Positions 52,130 to 60,471 are shown, counted from the stretch's first letter. The stretch is DNA of 64,000 bases from RGIG1995 sp045645205 (GCA_045645205.1 JAZRIJ010000083.1:1-64000), one strand, 5' to 3'. A program made the numbers and translations. Notes: generated from the letters alone by a model not told the origin.

Positions 52130-53593
52130 TTATTTAAAATCTTCGAAATTGGAGTAGATATTTTGAATACTTGAGTTTACAGCTCTTTGAATTTTTGCAT
52201 AGTTTCTGGCAATATTTGACTGTTTGGGGTCAACGTCCAAAACTTTGCTCGCCAAGTCTCCAAAGTTGTAGTAAAGACCAAGATCATATACGCAGTTGTT
52301 GCGAAGAATATGAAGGGATTCTTCTGACTCATCATCTCTTGCGAATCTTCTTGTAAGAAGAGTATCAAACCAAGCGGGAATAACAGTAAAGCTGGATACA
52401 TAGTTCATATCTTCAATAATAGTTGCTGTACGTTCAAGATTTTTGTTGATTGACGGAAGTGCGAAAAGGTTGTTGTTAGCAGGATAAATTGTTTGATACA
52501 ACTCTTGGTTTTTATCATACTTGGGGAAGGGAACAACACCAAAATCGCTTTCCATTTCAGCAAATTCGTAAAGCGCGCCTTCACTTGTGTAATGGAAGAG
52601 GTACAAGTCTTGTGTAAACAGACTGCGGAGATAACTGAACTTGTGGTTGAACTGTGCACTGTCAAAGGAAGGGGTAGAACATGTCATACAAAATGAAATT
52701 GATTCATTGGAAAATACTTGTTTGAGCTTTTCGTAGAGGGTAACAGTCTTGTCGCCATCGGACAAGAGTGTAACTTGAGGGTAACCATTTTCGTCATTTG
52801 TTGTAGCTCTAATCCCGGAAGCATAGAGGAACATTCTTGGGTTGTGGTGTTCCATAAGAGTACCGTACTGGTCAACTTCTGTCATGTTTCCGTCATGATT
52901 TAAGTCAACGGAAATGGATGACACCATTTCTGCCCAGTTATCAATTGTCCACTCATTATTTTCCATATATTCATATGGACTGGTAAGCTGAAAGTCTTCA
53001 ACAAGCTTTTTGTTAAAGAATACGCAAAAACCAATTGTATGTATATTGAGTGCGCAGTTTGCAAAATAGAGCTTCTCGCCAATCATAAGCTGGTCTTTGG
53101 ATCTGCTGTCCCAATACGATTTATCCCAATCGAACAGTTCGATGTCAAGCAGGTTGTAAAGCAGGTTTTCCTGAGCCATAACAGCCAATCTTTTGCCTGA
53201 TGTAAGTATAGCGTCAAAATCGGTGGAACCACCCATAACCTGCGTTCTAACTTCTGTAGTAATATCAGAAACGTTTAGCTGTTTAATTTTTATGTTGTAC
53301 TTTTCTTCAATTATTGCGTTTCTGCGTGCAATGGCACTGTCGAGAACTTCACCTTCTTCATCCTTTGAGATAAGATAATTTGTGTTATAAGAAGTGCCGA
53401 GGTTGGTTATAAAGGTAAATTCATGTCCCTTGTAGTCTGTTTTTGGAAGATTTGGGTTTTCGGCTGTACCTGCAATTACGCCATCATTATCTTCATTATT
53501 TTTTTCTTCATCCTTGTTGCAGGCGGTAAACATTGATATTAGCATTAATGAAACCAAGAGCAATGCTAAAAGTTTGGTAAAAGTTTTTTTCAT
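52130..53593 (-). CDS. extracellular solute-binding lipoprotein
   Basis: 487 residues. The signal peptide ends in the lipobox FTAC (about residues 22-25), followed by an acidic linker. The body resembles large sugar-binding proteins of carbohydrate ABC importers ('AILTSGKRLAVMAQENLLYN', 'FFNKKLVEDFQL', 'FGVVPFPKYDKNQELY'). A calcium-loop-like 'DLNHDGNMTEVDQYG' lies near the middle (about 248-262), common in large binding proteins of gut Clostridia. No permease gene is adjacent, so it is an orphan. A strong promoter suggests high expression. Confidence 0.85.
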   Translation of the reverse strand: MKKTFTKLLALLLVSLMLISMFTACNKDEEKNNEDNDGVIAGTAENPNLPKTDYKGHEFTFITNLGTSYNTNYLISKDEEGEVLDSAIARRNAIIEEKYNIKIKQLNVSDITTEVRTQVMGGSTDFDAILTSGKRLAVMAQENLLYNLLDIELFDWDKSYWDSRSKDQLMIGEKLYFANCALNIHTIGFCVFFNKKLVEDFQLTSPYEYMENNEWTIDNWAEMVSSISVDLNHDGNMTEVDQYGTLMEHHNPRMFLYASGIRATTNDENGYPQVTLLSDGDKTVTLYEKLKQVFSNESISFCMTCSTPSFDSAQFNHKFSYLRSLFTQDLYLFHYTSEGALYEFAEMESDFGVVPFPKYDKNQELYQTIYPANNNLFALPSINKNLERTATIIEDMNYVSSFTVIPAWFDTLLTRRFARDDESEESLHILRNNCVYDLGLYYNFGDLASKVLDVDPKQSNIARNYAKIQRAVNSSIQNIYSNFEDFK

Positions 53594-53667
53594 ATGATCC
53601 TCCTAAAAGTAGATATGTTTAAATATTTGCAAAAGAATTTAAAAGAAATATACATATCTTGTTTGTA

Positions 53668-53696
53668 ATTTTACCAAAAAAATATATCAATGTCAA
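53668..53696 (-). promoter_or_regulatory. promoter of the solute-binding protein gene
   Basis: On the minus strand TTGACA (53691-53696), a 17-bp spacer and TAAAAT (53668-53673) with an upstream TGG. Followed by AGGAGG before the ATG. Confidence 0.75.
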
Positions 53697-53838
53697 GAGG
53701 GTATTGTGTATAATTGCTGTTTTTGTTAAATGTGTTAAAAAAATTAGTTTTCAGTTACAAAATATACATTATATATTGTTGATTTCCACAAATTAGACTT
53801 ACTATTACTTGTGTTTATACTTTTTATTTAAATTTTTA

Positions 53839-53867
53839 TTGACATATTGATTCAAATGTTATAAAAT
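53839..53867 (+). promoter_or_regulatory. promoter of rny and its leader
   Basis: TTGACA (53839-53844), a 17-bp spacer and TAAAAT (53862-53867). Transcription would start near 53874 and give a leader of about 180 nt that contains a short open frame. The rest of the 53594-54055 gap is AT-rich. Confidence 0.65.
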
Positions 53868-53931
53868 AAGACTAATATGGGTAAATGTTGTGTTTACTAT
53901 GTGGCAATGAGTGTGTGACGGAGGTGCTCGT

Positions 53932-53988
53932 ATGTCATTCAGTATAGTCGGTCTGATAGGATTAAGAGCAACCGTTGTTACATTATGA
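53932..53988 (+). CDS. possible 18-codon leader frame before rny, interrupted by UGA
   Basis: ATG at 53932 preceded by a strong GACGGAGGTG site. It reads MSFSIVGLIGLRATVVTL and stops at TGA (53986-53988). The same frame continues for 13 more codons (IVVGIIIIFACKK) to TGA at 54028, so a 32-codon small membrane protein seems broken by one codon. It may be a decayed small gene or a leader peptide of rny. Other genes here end in TGA, so a changed genetic code is unlikely. Confidence 0.35.
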   Translation: MSFSIVGLIGLRATVVTL

Positions 53989-54055
53989 ATTGTCGTTGGT
54001 ATTATAATTATATTTGCTTGTAAAAAATGAATATTGACTAAGGAGGTGCACTATT

Positions 54056-55600
54056 ATGATTGAAGCTATAATCGGAATCTTAGCCCTTGCAGTCGGTATT
54101 GCTGTCGGAATGGTTTTGGGAATTGCTTACCGAAAGAAAGTAACAGAAGCAAAGATAGGCTTGGCGGAAGAAAGAGCCAAGAAGATCGTTGAAGAAGGTG
54201 AAAAGGTAGCAGAAACCAAAAAGAAAGAAGCTCTTATTGAAGCAAAAGAAGAGATACTTCGTTCAAGAAATGAGCTTGAGCGTGAGATCAAGGAGAGAAG
54301 AAACGAAGTTTCGAGACTTGAACGTCGTGCCGTTTCAAAAGAAGAGGCTCTTGAACGCAAGATGGACTCTCTCGAAAAAAAGGACGAACAGTTAAACCGC
54401 AAGATCAAGGAAAACGAAGAATTAAAGGAACAGCTTGAAGTTATTCGTGTACAGCAGCAGGAAAAGCTGGAGCAGATAGCGGGTGTTACCGCAGCTGAAG
54501 CTAAAAAAGAGCTTGTACAGCGTATTGAAGACGAGGTCAAGCATGAGGCAGCTCAGAAAATCGTTGAAATCGAAGCCCAGATCAAAGAAGAGGCGGAGGA
54601 CAAGGCGAGGAACATTATTTCGCTTGCTATTCAGCGTTGCGCGGCAGACCACGTGTCCGAGACCACGGTATCCGTTGTTCCGCTTCCCAATGATGACATG
54701 AAGGGAAGAATTATCGGCCGAGAAGGCAGAAATATTCGTGCAATCGAAACACTTACGGGTGTTGATCTTATAATTGATGATACACCCGAAGCAATAACCC
54801 TTTCGGGATTTGACCCGATCAGAAGAGAAGTTGCGAGAATTACTTTGGAAAAACTCATTTCCGACGGAAGAATACATCCCGCAAGAATTGAGGAAACAGT
54901 TGAAAAGGCTCGTAAGGAAGTTGAAAATACTATTAAACAGGCAGGAGAAAAGGCAATATTTGAGACAGGTGTTCATGGTGTGAACAATGAACTTGTTAGA
55001 ATGCTTGGTAGACTTAAGTACCGTACAAGCTACGGACAGAATGTACTCCGCCACTCCATTGAGGTTGCCCACCTGTCAGGTATGATAGCCGATGAGATAG
55101 GCGCTGACAGCACTCTTGCTAAAAGAGCAGGTTTGCTCCATGATATTGGTAAGGTGCTTACACAAGAGGTAGAAGGCTCTCATGTACAGCTCGGCGTTGA
55201 CCTTGCCAAGAAGTACAAGGAGAACAAAGAGGTTATTCACGCTATTGAGGCACACCACAACGATGTTGAGCCACGCACTGTAATTGCTATGATAGTTCAG
55301 GCTGCAGATGCAATTTCAGCTGCAAGACCGGGCGCGCGCCGTGAGGACCTTGAAAACTACATCAAGAGACTCCAGAAGCTTGAAGAAATTGCAAATAGCT
55401 TTAACGGTGTTGAAAAATCCTACGCTATTCAGGCAGGACGTGAAGTTCGTATTATGGTTAAGCCAAACGAAGTAAACGATGAGCAGATGGTACTTATTGC
55501 AAGAGACGTTGTAAAGAAGATCGAGGAAAACCTTGAGTATCCGGGTCAGATCAAGATCCACGTTATCAGAGAAAACCGTGCGATCGAATATGCAAAATAA
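54056..55600 (+). CDS. rny: ribonuclease Y
   Basis: 514 residues. An N-terminal membrane anchor (3-25), a long charged coiled coil (about 28-190), a KH domain with GRIIGREGRNIRAIE (about 217-231) and an HD domain with the metal-binding 'LLHDIGKV' (about 360-367) plus 'IEAHHNDVEP'. RNase Y is the main membrane-bound endonuclease starting mRNA decay in Firmicutes. The ribosome site AAGGAGGTG is excellent. ymdB and spoVS follow, as in B. subtilis. Confidence 0.97.
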   Translation: MIEAIIGILALAVGIAVGMVLGIAYRKKVTEAKIGLAEERAKKIVEEGEKVAETKKKEALIEAKEEILRSRNELEREIKERRNEVSRLERRAVSKEEALERKMDSLEKKDEQLNRKIKENEELKEQLEVIRVQQQEKLEQIAGVTAAEAKKELVQRIEDEVKHEAAQKIVEIEAQIKEEAEDKARNIISLAIQRCAADHVSETTVSVVPLPNDDMKGRIIGREGRNIRAIETLTGVDLIIDDTPEAITLSGFDPIRREVARITLEKLISDGRIHPARIEETVEKARKEVENTIKQAGEKAIFETGVHGVNNELVRMLGRLKYRTSYGQNVLRHSIEVAHLSGMIADEIGADSTLAKRAGLLHDIGKVLTQEVEGSHVQLGVDLAKKYKENKEVIHAIEAHHNDVEPRTVIAMIVQAADAISAARPGARREDLENYIKRLQKLEEIANSFNGVEKSYAIQAGREVRIMVKPNEVNDEQMVLIARDVVKKIEENLEYPGQIKIHVIRENRAIEYAK

Positions 55601-55717
55601 ATTTTGAGCATTGTGTCTATACGCACAATTTTCACATATAAATTTATATAGAACTAATTCGAAATCAAAAAACGGAAAATTTACCGTTTAATATATATTT
55701 ATATGCGTTTCACGGGT

Positions 55718-55752
55718 ATCACAGTCCGTATGTCAAACATACGGATTGTGAT
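55718..55752. repeat. 16-bp palindromic hairpin with a 3-nt loop
   Basis: ATCACAGTCCGTATGT (55718-55733) pairs with ACATACGGATTGTGAT (55737-55752) with a single G-U pair and a CAA loop. No T run follows, so it is not a standard terminator. The core TCCGTATG/CATACGGA also forms the stem at 57752-57794. It lies between rny and ymdB. Confidence 0.75.
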
Positions 55753-55821
55753 ATTGTTGTATTATGAGGAAAGTTAGATAAAAAATAATAGATGTAAATA
55801 CCGCATAGAAGGGTAATATTT

Positions 55822-56601
55822 ATGAGAATTTTAGCTTTGGGTGATATTGTAAGTCCCGGCGCTGTTGATGGACTTAAGAATAAGCTTTGGAAATATAGAG
55901 ATTGTGAAAAGATAGATTTTGTTATTGCAAACGGCGAAAACGCAAGTAGGGGTAACGGTATTGACGCCAATACTGCGCAGATGATACTTGACTATGGTGT
56001 TGACGTTATAACGGGCGGAAACCATATATGGCAGAAACACTCCCTTCGTGAATTTCTTGATTCAAGCAGTTATATAGTTAGACCTATGAATTTCCCCGGA
56101 GAGTGCGCAGGTAACGGTTTTACCATTCTTGACTGTAAGGGATTAAGAATACTTGTTATGAATGTGTCGGGAACTGTTTTTATGGAAAGCTTAAATTGCC
56201 CTTTTTTGTCTGTTGAAAAGTGTCTTGAAAATCAAAGAGGGAAGTATAATTTGAGCTTGCTGGATATTCATGCCGAGGCAACGGGTGAAAAATATGCGTT
56301 GGCAAGATATTTTGACGGAAAGATCAACGGTATATTTGGTACGCATACCCATGTGCAGACGGCAGACGAGCAGATATTGCCTGATGGAACGGGGTATATA
56401 ACCGATCTCGGTATGTGCGGACCTAAGGATTCAATACTGGGAGTAAAGAGTGAGCTTATTATAGAAAAAATGAAAACAAAGATGCCGGTTAGGTTTGAGT
56501 TTGCTGACGGTGAGATAGAGTATAACGGGGTTATATTTGAATTTGATACGGCTGAAATTCAAAATGTTAAAACAGTAGGAGTAAGAAGAGTTAGATTTTA
56601 G
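55822..56601 (+). CDS. ymdB: YmdB-family metallophosphoesterase
   Basis: 259 residues. Metal motifs in order: GDIVSPGAVDG (8-18), NGENAS (about 37-42), 'GGNHIWQK' (about 66-73), 'IFGTHTHVQTAD' (about 172-183). In B. subtilis YmdB hydrolyses 2',3'-cyclic nucleotides and affects matrix and motility decisions; RemB, a matrix regulator, is also encoded in this window. Located between rny and spoVS, the standard context. Confidence 0.94.
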   Translation: MRILALGDIVSPGAVDGLKNKLWKYRDCEKIDFVIANGENASRGNGIDANTAQMILDYGVDVITGGNHIWQKHSLREFLDSSSYIVRPMNFPGECAGNGFTILDCKGLRILVMNVSGTVFMESLNCPFLSVEKCLENQRGKYNLSLLDIHAEATGEKYALARYFDGKINGIFGTHTHVQTADEQILPDGTGYITDLGMCGPKDSILGVKSELIIEKMKTKMPVRFEFADGEIEYNGVIFEFDTAEIQNVKTVGVRRVRF

Positions 56602-56755
56602 GTATAAAGAAGTTTCAAAACATTTCTATAAAAATGTAATGCATTGCCAAATACAAAGGTTGACCATATAATATAGTAGTTGTGTTTCAACATATGTTTG
56701 AGATAACATATATAAGAATAAATCTAACGAATTAATTGAACGGAGATTGTATTAT

Positions 56756-57016
56756 ATGGAAATACTGAAGGTATCATCTAAGTCAAACCCAAATCTTGTA
56801 GCAGGGGCGTTGGCAGGCGTTATAACCGAAAAGAAGCAATCCGAATTGCAAGCGGTTGGTGCAGGCGCGGTAAATCAGGCTGTTAAGGCAATTGCGATAG
56901 CAAGAGGTTTTCTTGCACCGTCTGGTATTGAGCTTATTTGTGTTCCGTCGTTTTCTGAGGTAACCATAAATGACGATGTCAGAACAGCAATAAGACTGCA
57001 AGTCAGCGCGAAATAA
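56756..57016 (+). CDS. spoVS: stage V sporulation protein S
   Basis: 86 residues from the ATG at 56756 (MEILKVSSKSNPNLVAGALA). 'GAVNQAVKAIAIARGFL' and 'SFSEVTINDDVRTAIRL' are nearly invariant in SpoVS, an Alba-like small protein needed for coat assembly and engulfment progress in B. subtilis. Supports a sporulating lineage. The ribosome site GGAG is 11 bp away; a TTG at 56747 is too close to it. Confidence 0.96.
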   Translation: MEILKVSSKSNPNLVAGALAGVITEKKQSELQAVGAGAVNQAVKAIAIARGFLAPSGIELICVPSFSEVTINDDVRTAIRLQVSAK

Positions 57017-57051
57017 TAAGTTTGAACTGCGCTATGTCATTTAAATAAAAT

Positions 57052-57097
57052 TTCCCCGCCGAGAGCCTTTGCTGCATTTGAGGATGATACGGCGGGG
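57052..57097 (+). terminator. possible terminator after spoVS
   Basis: CCCCGCCG (57054-57061) pairs with CGGCGGGG (57090-57097) around a 28-nt loop. Only short T stretches follow, so termination may be weak. Confidence 0.5.
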
Positions 57098-57164
57098 ATT
57101 AATTATACTTTTACATCGATACGTATAGAGGAGAGTTTTTGGAGCTGTTTTTTTATTGATAATA

Positions 57165-57193
57165 TTGACATTTTTTATTAATGATGATATACT
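57165..57193 (+). promoter_or_regulatory. promoter of structured RNA 1
   Basis: TTGACA (57165-57170), exactly 17 bp, TATACT (57188-57193). The flank TTTTTATTGATAATAT is repeated before promoter 2. The predicted start (about 57200) coincides with the first base of the closing helix of the RNA. Confidence 0.85.
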
Positions 57194-57199
57194 GATTGT

Positions 57200-57418
57200 G
57201 CGAAACAAAACTCAATAAGCAGACTGTAGGAGTATTCTCTTTTTATTTTAGGGAGTAGTATACTCTTTTTATCTGTTTGTAAGTTTATCTTTTGAACTTG
57301 GAAAAAATGCAAATTCCACTTGATAAACTTACAGGATATTCCTTGTTTGTTCGAGTTTTGTTTCGCGACAATTGGGGTTTGCGTTTTTCGGTGCGCGGCT
57401 TTGACTGCGCACTTTTTT
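57200..57418 (+). ncRNA. structured RNA of unknown family, copy 1 (about 219 nt)
   Basis: The transcript would begin with GCGAAACAAAACTC (57200-57213), which pairs perfectly with GAGTTTTGTTTCGC (57353-57366) to close a domain of about 167 nt. Inside, GTAAGTTTATC (57279-57289) pairs with GATAAACTTAC (57322-57332) and GAGTAT (57230-57235) with ATACTC (57260-57265). A 3' domain ends in GTGCGC (57391-57396) / GCGCAC (57407-57412) and six T: an intrinsic terminator. A 39-codon frame from 57307 has no good ribosome site and runs through the helices, so I treat the locus as RNA. Unlike 6S, tmRNA, SRP or RNase P RNA as I know them. Confidence 0.7.
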
Positions 57419-57512
57419 GTTTTTAAAAACACATACTCCAAATTGCTGCGACGCAATCTGTATTTCACAGATGTTATCACGTAATTTAAACTGTCCATTT
57501 TTATTGATAATA

Positions 57513-57541
57513 TTGACATTTCTTATTGAAAATGATATACT
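57513..57541 (+). promoter_or_regulatory. promoter of structured RNA 2
   Basis: TTGACA (57513-57518), exactly 17 bp, TATACT (57536-57541), nearly the same as promoter 1 including its upstream flank. Confidence 0.85.
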
Positions 57542-57547
57542 ATCAAT

Positions 57548-57701
57548 GCGACACATCTGAATAAGTTTACCATAATAGGTGCATTTTTAATTTGGTAAAA
57601 ATGCATCCTCTGTTTTTGCACCTTTATGGTATAAAAACGATGTGTCGCAGCATTCGAGGCAATGCATTTTTCGGTGCGTGGCTTTGGCTGCGCACTTTTT
57701 T
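57548..57701 (+). ncRNA. structured RNA of unknown family, copy 2 (about 154 nt)
   Basis: Same architecture as copy 1 with different sequence in the helices. GCGACACATC (57548-57557) pairs with GATGTGTCGC (57639-57648). Inside, TACCAT plus AGGTGCA (57569-57584) pair with TGCACCT plus ATGGTA (57617-57631). The 3' domain has GCATT/AATGC and the terminator GTGCGT (57674-57679) / GCGCAC (57690-57695) followed by six T. Only the 3' domain, promoter and flanks match copy 1 closely. A 74-codon frame starting at 57592 crosses the terminator and is judged spurious. Confidence 0.7.
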
Positions 57702-57750
57702 ATTTCGAAAAAAACATATACTCCAAATTGCTGCGACCAATATAGAGATT

Positions 57751-57806
57751 TATCCGTATGGAGGGCAAATAATTATGTTGCTCATCATACGGATAATATC
57801 TTTTTT
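57751..57806 (+). terminator. terminator-like hairpin before the acyltransferase gene
   Basis: TATCCGTATG (57751-57760) pairs with CATACGGATA (57786-57795) around a 25-nt loop, with six T at 57801-57806. It shares its stem core with the hairpin at 55718-55752. It may be a back-up terminator for the RNA units. Confidence 0.6.
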
Positions 57807-57833
57807 AGGTGAATAGGGGATATATTGACTTTT

Positions 57834-59486
57834 TTACAGTTTCTTATATTCAATATAATCAAAGTTGCTTTCTTTGCTTCTTTTTTGCATTGTTTCGTGG
57901 ATAATACCATGCAATTGTTTTGCTTGTTCCCGTTGGTTCAGGGATTCATCCGGATAAAAAGGACCGTCTATGTATACGGTCATTTTCGGACGTTTAAAAA
58001 ATTTATGCTTTGTGTATACAGCTGTCATACAGAATGACGGTTTTTTTGTTCTGACCGGATACAAAAACGATGCTTCCGAAAAGGGGCGTATGCCCGTATA
58101 ATATTCCCATACGTGAGCTTCGGGATAAACAACAACGGCGTTGCCTGAGTTTATCCTTGTTACAACAGCGTCGGACAATTTTTTTAGTCCTGTGATGCTG
58201 TCGGGAACAGGAAGAGCACCAAGGTAGGGGAGTGCTTTTCCTATTCCCTGCATACCCAAATTGGAGGGAGAGCATATCGTATATATTCTTTTGGGCAGAG
58301 CTGCAAGTGCGGGTATTATAACGTCGCCAAACGGCTGTGTGTGGTTTCCGAAAATAAAACACCCGCATTTAGCTTGTTTTAAGGCTGTTTTGTTTTTTAT
58401 ACTAATATGAAGAATCGCTTTACAGTACAGTCCGCCGAGAATTACCGCCGCCCCGTATGTAAGATGAGAAAGAAAGGCGGCTTTTGCACCCCTTCTTACC
58501 CAAACATAATCGTCGGACAGCTTAAATTCCTGTTCTGCTGTTTTTACAAAATCTTGGTCAAAGCTTTTGTAATATCTTGTTTTATCAATGCGCTTCACAG
58601 ACCCTTTTGCTCCCGTCGTCGTGCTTTTGATTTTTTTCATATATCCTGCAATATCACTTATGTCAAATTCTGCGGTATATTTTTTCCCGTATGCTTTCTC
58701 GTAGCATTCGAGCTTTTGCATATAGTCTTTTTTTTGCATTTCACGACTGTTTTCGCGGGCTGACTTATTTTTGTCGGGATATATGGTATCGAGCACGTGT
58801 ATTTTGTATTTTACTTTTGAGAATTCTTCATTGTCAGCCTCGTTTGTTTCTTGTATTTCCACAAAACAGCTTATTATGGGAACATTCAGCTTCGCGGCAT
58901 AGTAATAAGCTCCCGGTTTTACTGTTCGGGGCTTTCTGTAGTTGAACCACATTTCCTGCTCGGGATAAATAAGCACCCACTCGTCCCGACCTACAAGCTC
59001 GGAAATAATATCGCAAAACTCCCTCTGCATATAGTGCATATTTCTTGAAATGGGAATAGTGTCGGCATAGTTCATGATAAATCCCAAAAAGCCGTGCATT
59101 GCAAAATTGGTCTCTTGCGCAACGGTGTATATCTTTTTTTTGCCGGCTTTTTTTGCCATATAACGCATAGTTGTATTGTCAATGGGGTTGAAATGATTAC
59201 AGGTTATAACAGCACCTCCGTTTATTGAGGATAGCTTTTCGATACCAAATATTTCGGAGTCTTTGTTCAGAACTTTTGACAGAAGATTGGCGGTATTTCG
59301 GGCAATAAATGTCTTAAGCATATAGTTTGTTTTGCTTCTGTTATCCAAAAATCTATGTACTATCATTTCGCTTTGTTCGGGAGAAAGAGCAGGATCACCT
59401 GTTTCAACCTTTATATTAAGCTCACCCGACTCCGTTGCTCTTTTTATATTTTCAATAACTTGTAGCTTGCTTCCGCCGATTATCAT
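57834..59486 (-). CDS. protein with two fused PlsC-type acyltransferase domains
   Basis: 550 residues. Domain 1 (about 75-260) has the canonical HX4D motif in NHFNPID and a later 'LIYPEQEMWF'. Domain 2 (about 345-540) repeats the pattern with 'FGNHTQPFGD' (His and Asp five residues apart, one more than usual) and 'VVYPEAHVWEY'. Each half resembles 1-acylglycerol-3-phosphate acyltransferases. The first half is probably catalytic, the second possibly altered. The start codon overlaps the stop of the GT8 gene (ATGA), so the two are coupled. Acting at the membrane on a lipid or glycolipid is likely. Confidence 0.85.
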   Translation of the reverse strand: MIIGGSKLQVIENIKRATESGELNIKVETGDPALSPEQSEMIVHRFLDNRSKTNYMLKTFIARNTANLLSKVLNKDSEIFGIEKLSSINGGAVITCNHFNPIDNTTMRYMAKKAGKKKIYTVAQETNFAMHGFLGFIMNYADTIPISRNMHYMQREFCDIISELVGRDEWVLIYPEQEMWFNYRKPRTVKPGAYYYAAKLNVPIISCFVEIQETNEADNEEFSKVKYKIHVLDTIYPDKNKSARENSREMQKKDYMQKLECYEKAYGKKYTAEFDISDIAGYMKKIKSTTTGAKGSVKRIDKTRYYKSFDQDFVKTAEQEFKLSDDYVWVRRGAKAAFLSHLTYGAAVILGGLYCKAILHISIKNKTALKQAKCGCFIFGNHTQPFGDVIIPALAALPKRIYTICSPSNLGMQGIGKALPYLGALPVPDSITGLKKLSDAVVTRINSGNAVVVYPEAHVWEYYTGIRPFSEASFLYPVRTKKPSFCMTAVYTKHKFFKRPKMTVYIDGPFYPDESLNQREQAKQLHGIIHETMQKRSKESNFDYIEYKKL

Positions 59487-60436
59487 AGACGTATTTTTAC
59501 ACCGCTTTCAAATATTTTTTTAAACGTAACATCATTTTTGGTTATAGCCAAGCCTCTTTCAATCAAAAGCTTGAGACAGCTTTGGTCTGACTGCTTTTTT
59601 TCATCGGAATAGTTTTCCTTATATAACTTAATTTCATCAATGTATCCGCTGTCGGCGGCATATTTCCAAAAGATACTGCCGTACTGGATATTATCATAGC
59701 ACCAGGGTTTTGAGAACAGATTATAATGTATAAGCTTTATGTCGTCTCGAATAGGCAGTCTGTCATTTGGCATAATATCCCATACATCGGGAAGATAGTA
59801 TATATTTTCGGCGCAGATAGCGTTTAAATAATCTTGGTCGGGGGCAATGCAGTCAAAATGATATGTGTTAAGAAGGTTTAGAAACTGTTTTTCAATCTGC
59901 TTCTCGCGTAAAAGCTTAAGGTTCATAAGCAGAACGCCCGAATTTATGTACTTATAACGGTCAACACCTACGGCATCCTCCATATATGATGCAAGCTCGG
60001 GAACGTCAACGACTGAGGCATCCTGACAAGCACCTATGTAGTTGTTTCCAATATCAATATCGTAAAGCTCTGCCAAATCTCCCGTGAGAACAACGTCGCT
60101 GTCAATGTAGATTCCCTTGTTATATTCGGGGAACATCAGAGGGATAAAGAGCCTGAAGTAAATAGTAAGTGTAAAGTAGTCGCAACGGAGGCGGTTGGAC
60201 ATTCTGTCGGTTATTTCTTCCAGTTCATTTGACATGGGAACAAACATTATTTTAAAATTTTCGGTTTCAAGTGCAGATATTTTTTGCTTGTTTTCTTCCG
60301 AAAGCTCTTGAATCAGGATTATAGCCTTGTATTCCCTGTTTTTTGAGGCGTTTTTTATAGCTGAATTTAATGCTGTTGCAAGATAAGGGGCATAGTTGTC
60401 GTCAATTGAAAAGAATATTGGTATTATGTTGTTCAT
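59483..60436 (-). CDS. glycosyltransferase family 8 protein
   Basis: 317 residues. 'IPIFFSIDDNYAPYLATALN' and the metal/nucleotide-sugar DxD in GIYIDSDVV (about 108-116), with 'YINSGVLLMNLKLLRE' and 'APDQDYLN', are GT8 hallmarks (retaining galactosyl/glucosyltransferase type). There is no signal peptide. AAAGGAG precedes the ATG. It is the middle gene of a three-gene operon (GT8, GT8, double acyltransferase), which suggests glycolipid or lipid-linked glycan synthesis. Confidence 0.93.
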   Translation of the reverse strand: MNNIIPIFFSIDDNYAPYLATALNSAIKNASKNREYKAIILIQELSEENKQKISALETENFKIMFVPMSNELEEITDRMSNRLRCDYFTLTIYFRLFIPLMFPEYNKGIYIDSDVVLTGDLAELYDIDIGNNYIGACQDASVVDVPELASYMEDAVGVDRYKYINSGVLLMNLKLLREKQIEKQFLNLLNTYHFDCIAPDQDYLNAICAENIYYLPDVWDIMPNDRLPIRDDIKLIHYNLFSKPWCYDNIQYGSIFWKYAADSGYIDEIKLYKENYSDEKKQSDQSCLKLLIERGLAITKNDVTFKKIFESGVKIRL

Positions 60437-60471
60437 TTTTTATCTCCTTTAAAATAATTTATTTTATGTTA

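Larger units (their letters stand above)
57152..57737 (+). repeat. tandem duplication of the structured RNA unit
   Basis: Unit 1 spans about 57152-57452 and unit 2 about 57498-57737. Shared blocks are the promoter flank and promoter, the terminator domain (TTTTTCGGTGCG...GGCTTTG...CTGCGCACTTTTTT), and a 20-bp identical block after the terminators (57433-57452 and 57718-57737, starting ATACTCCAAATT and ending GCTGCGAC). The regions between the promoter and the 3' domain are diverged and differ in length. Confidence 0.8.

Noticed and set aside
53932..54030. UGA read as tryptophan or glycine (changed genetic code)
   Set aside because: Genes here such as jag end in TGA at their normal C-termini, so the standard bacterial code applies.
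57200..57418. Retron msr-msd RNA
   Set aside because: The long closing helix is suggestive, but no reverse transcriptase gene is nearby and the unit has its own terminator.
57178..57519. 113-codon minus-strand frame across structured RNA 1
   Set aside because: No ribosome site, low-complexity composition, and it crosses a clear promoter and terminator on the other strand.
57200..57701. 6S RNA pair
   Set aside because: 6S has a central bubble flanked by two long stems and about 180-200 nt; copy 2 is too short and both have an extra 3' domain.
57592..57816. 74-codon plus-strand frame in structured RNA 2
   Set aside because: It starts inside the helix region without a ribosome site and runs through the terminator; the equivalent frame in unit 1 is broken.
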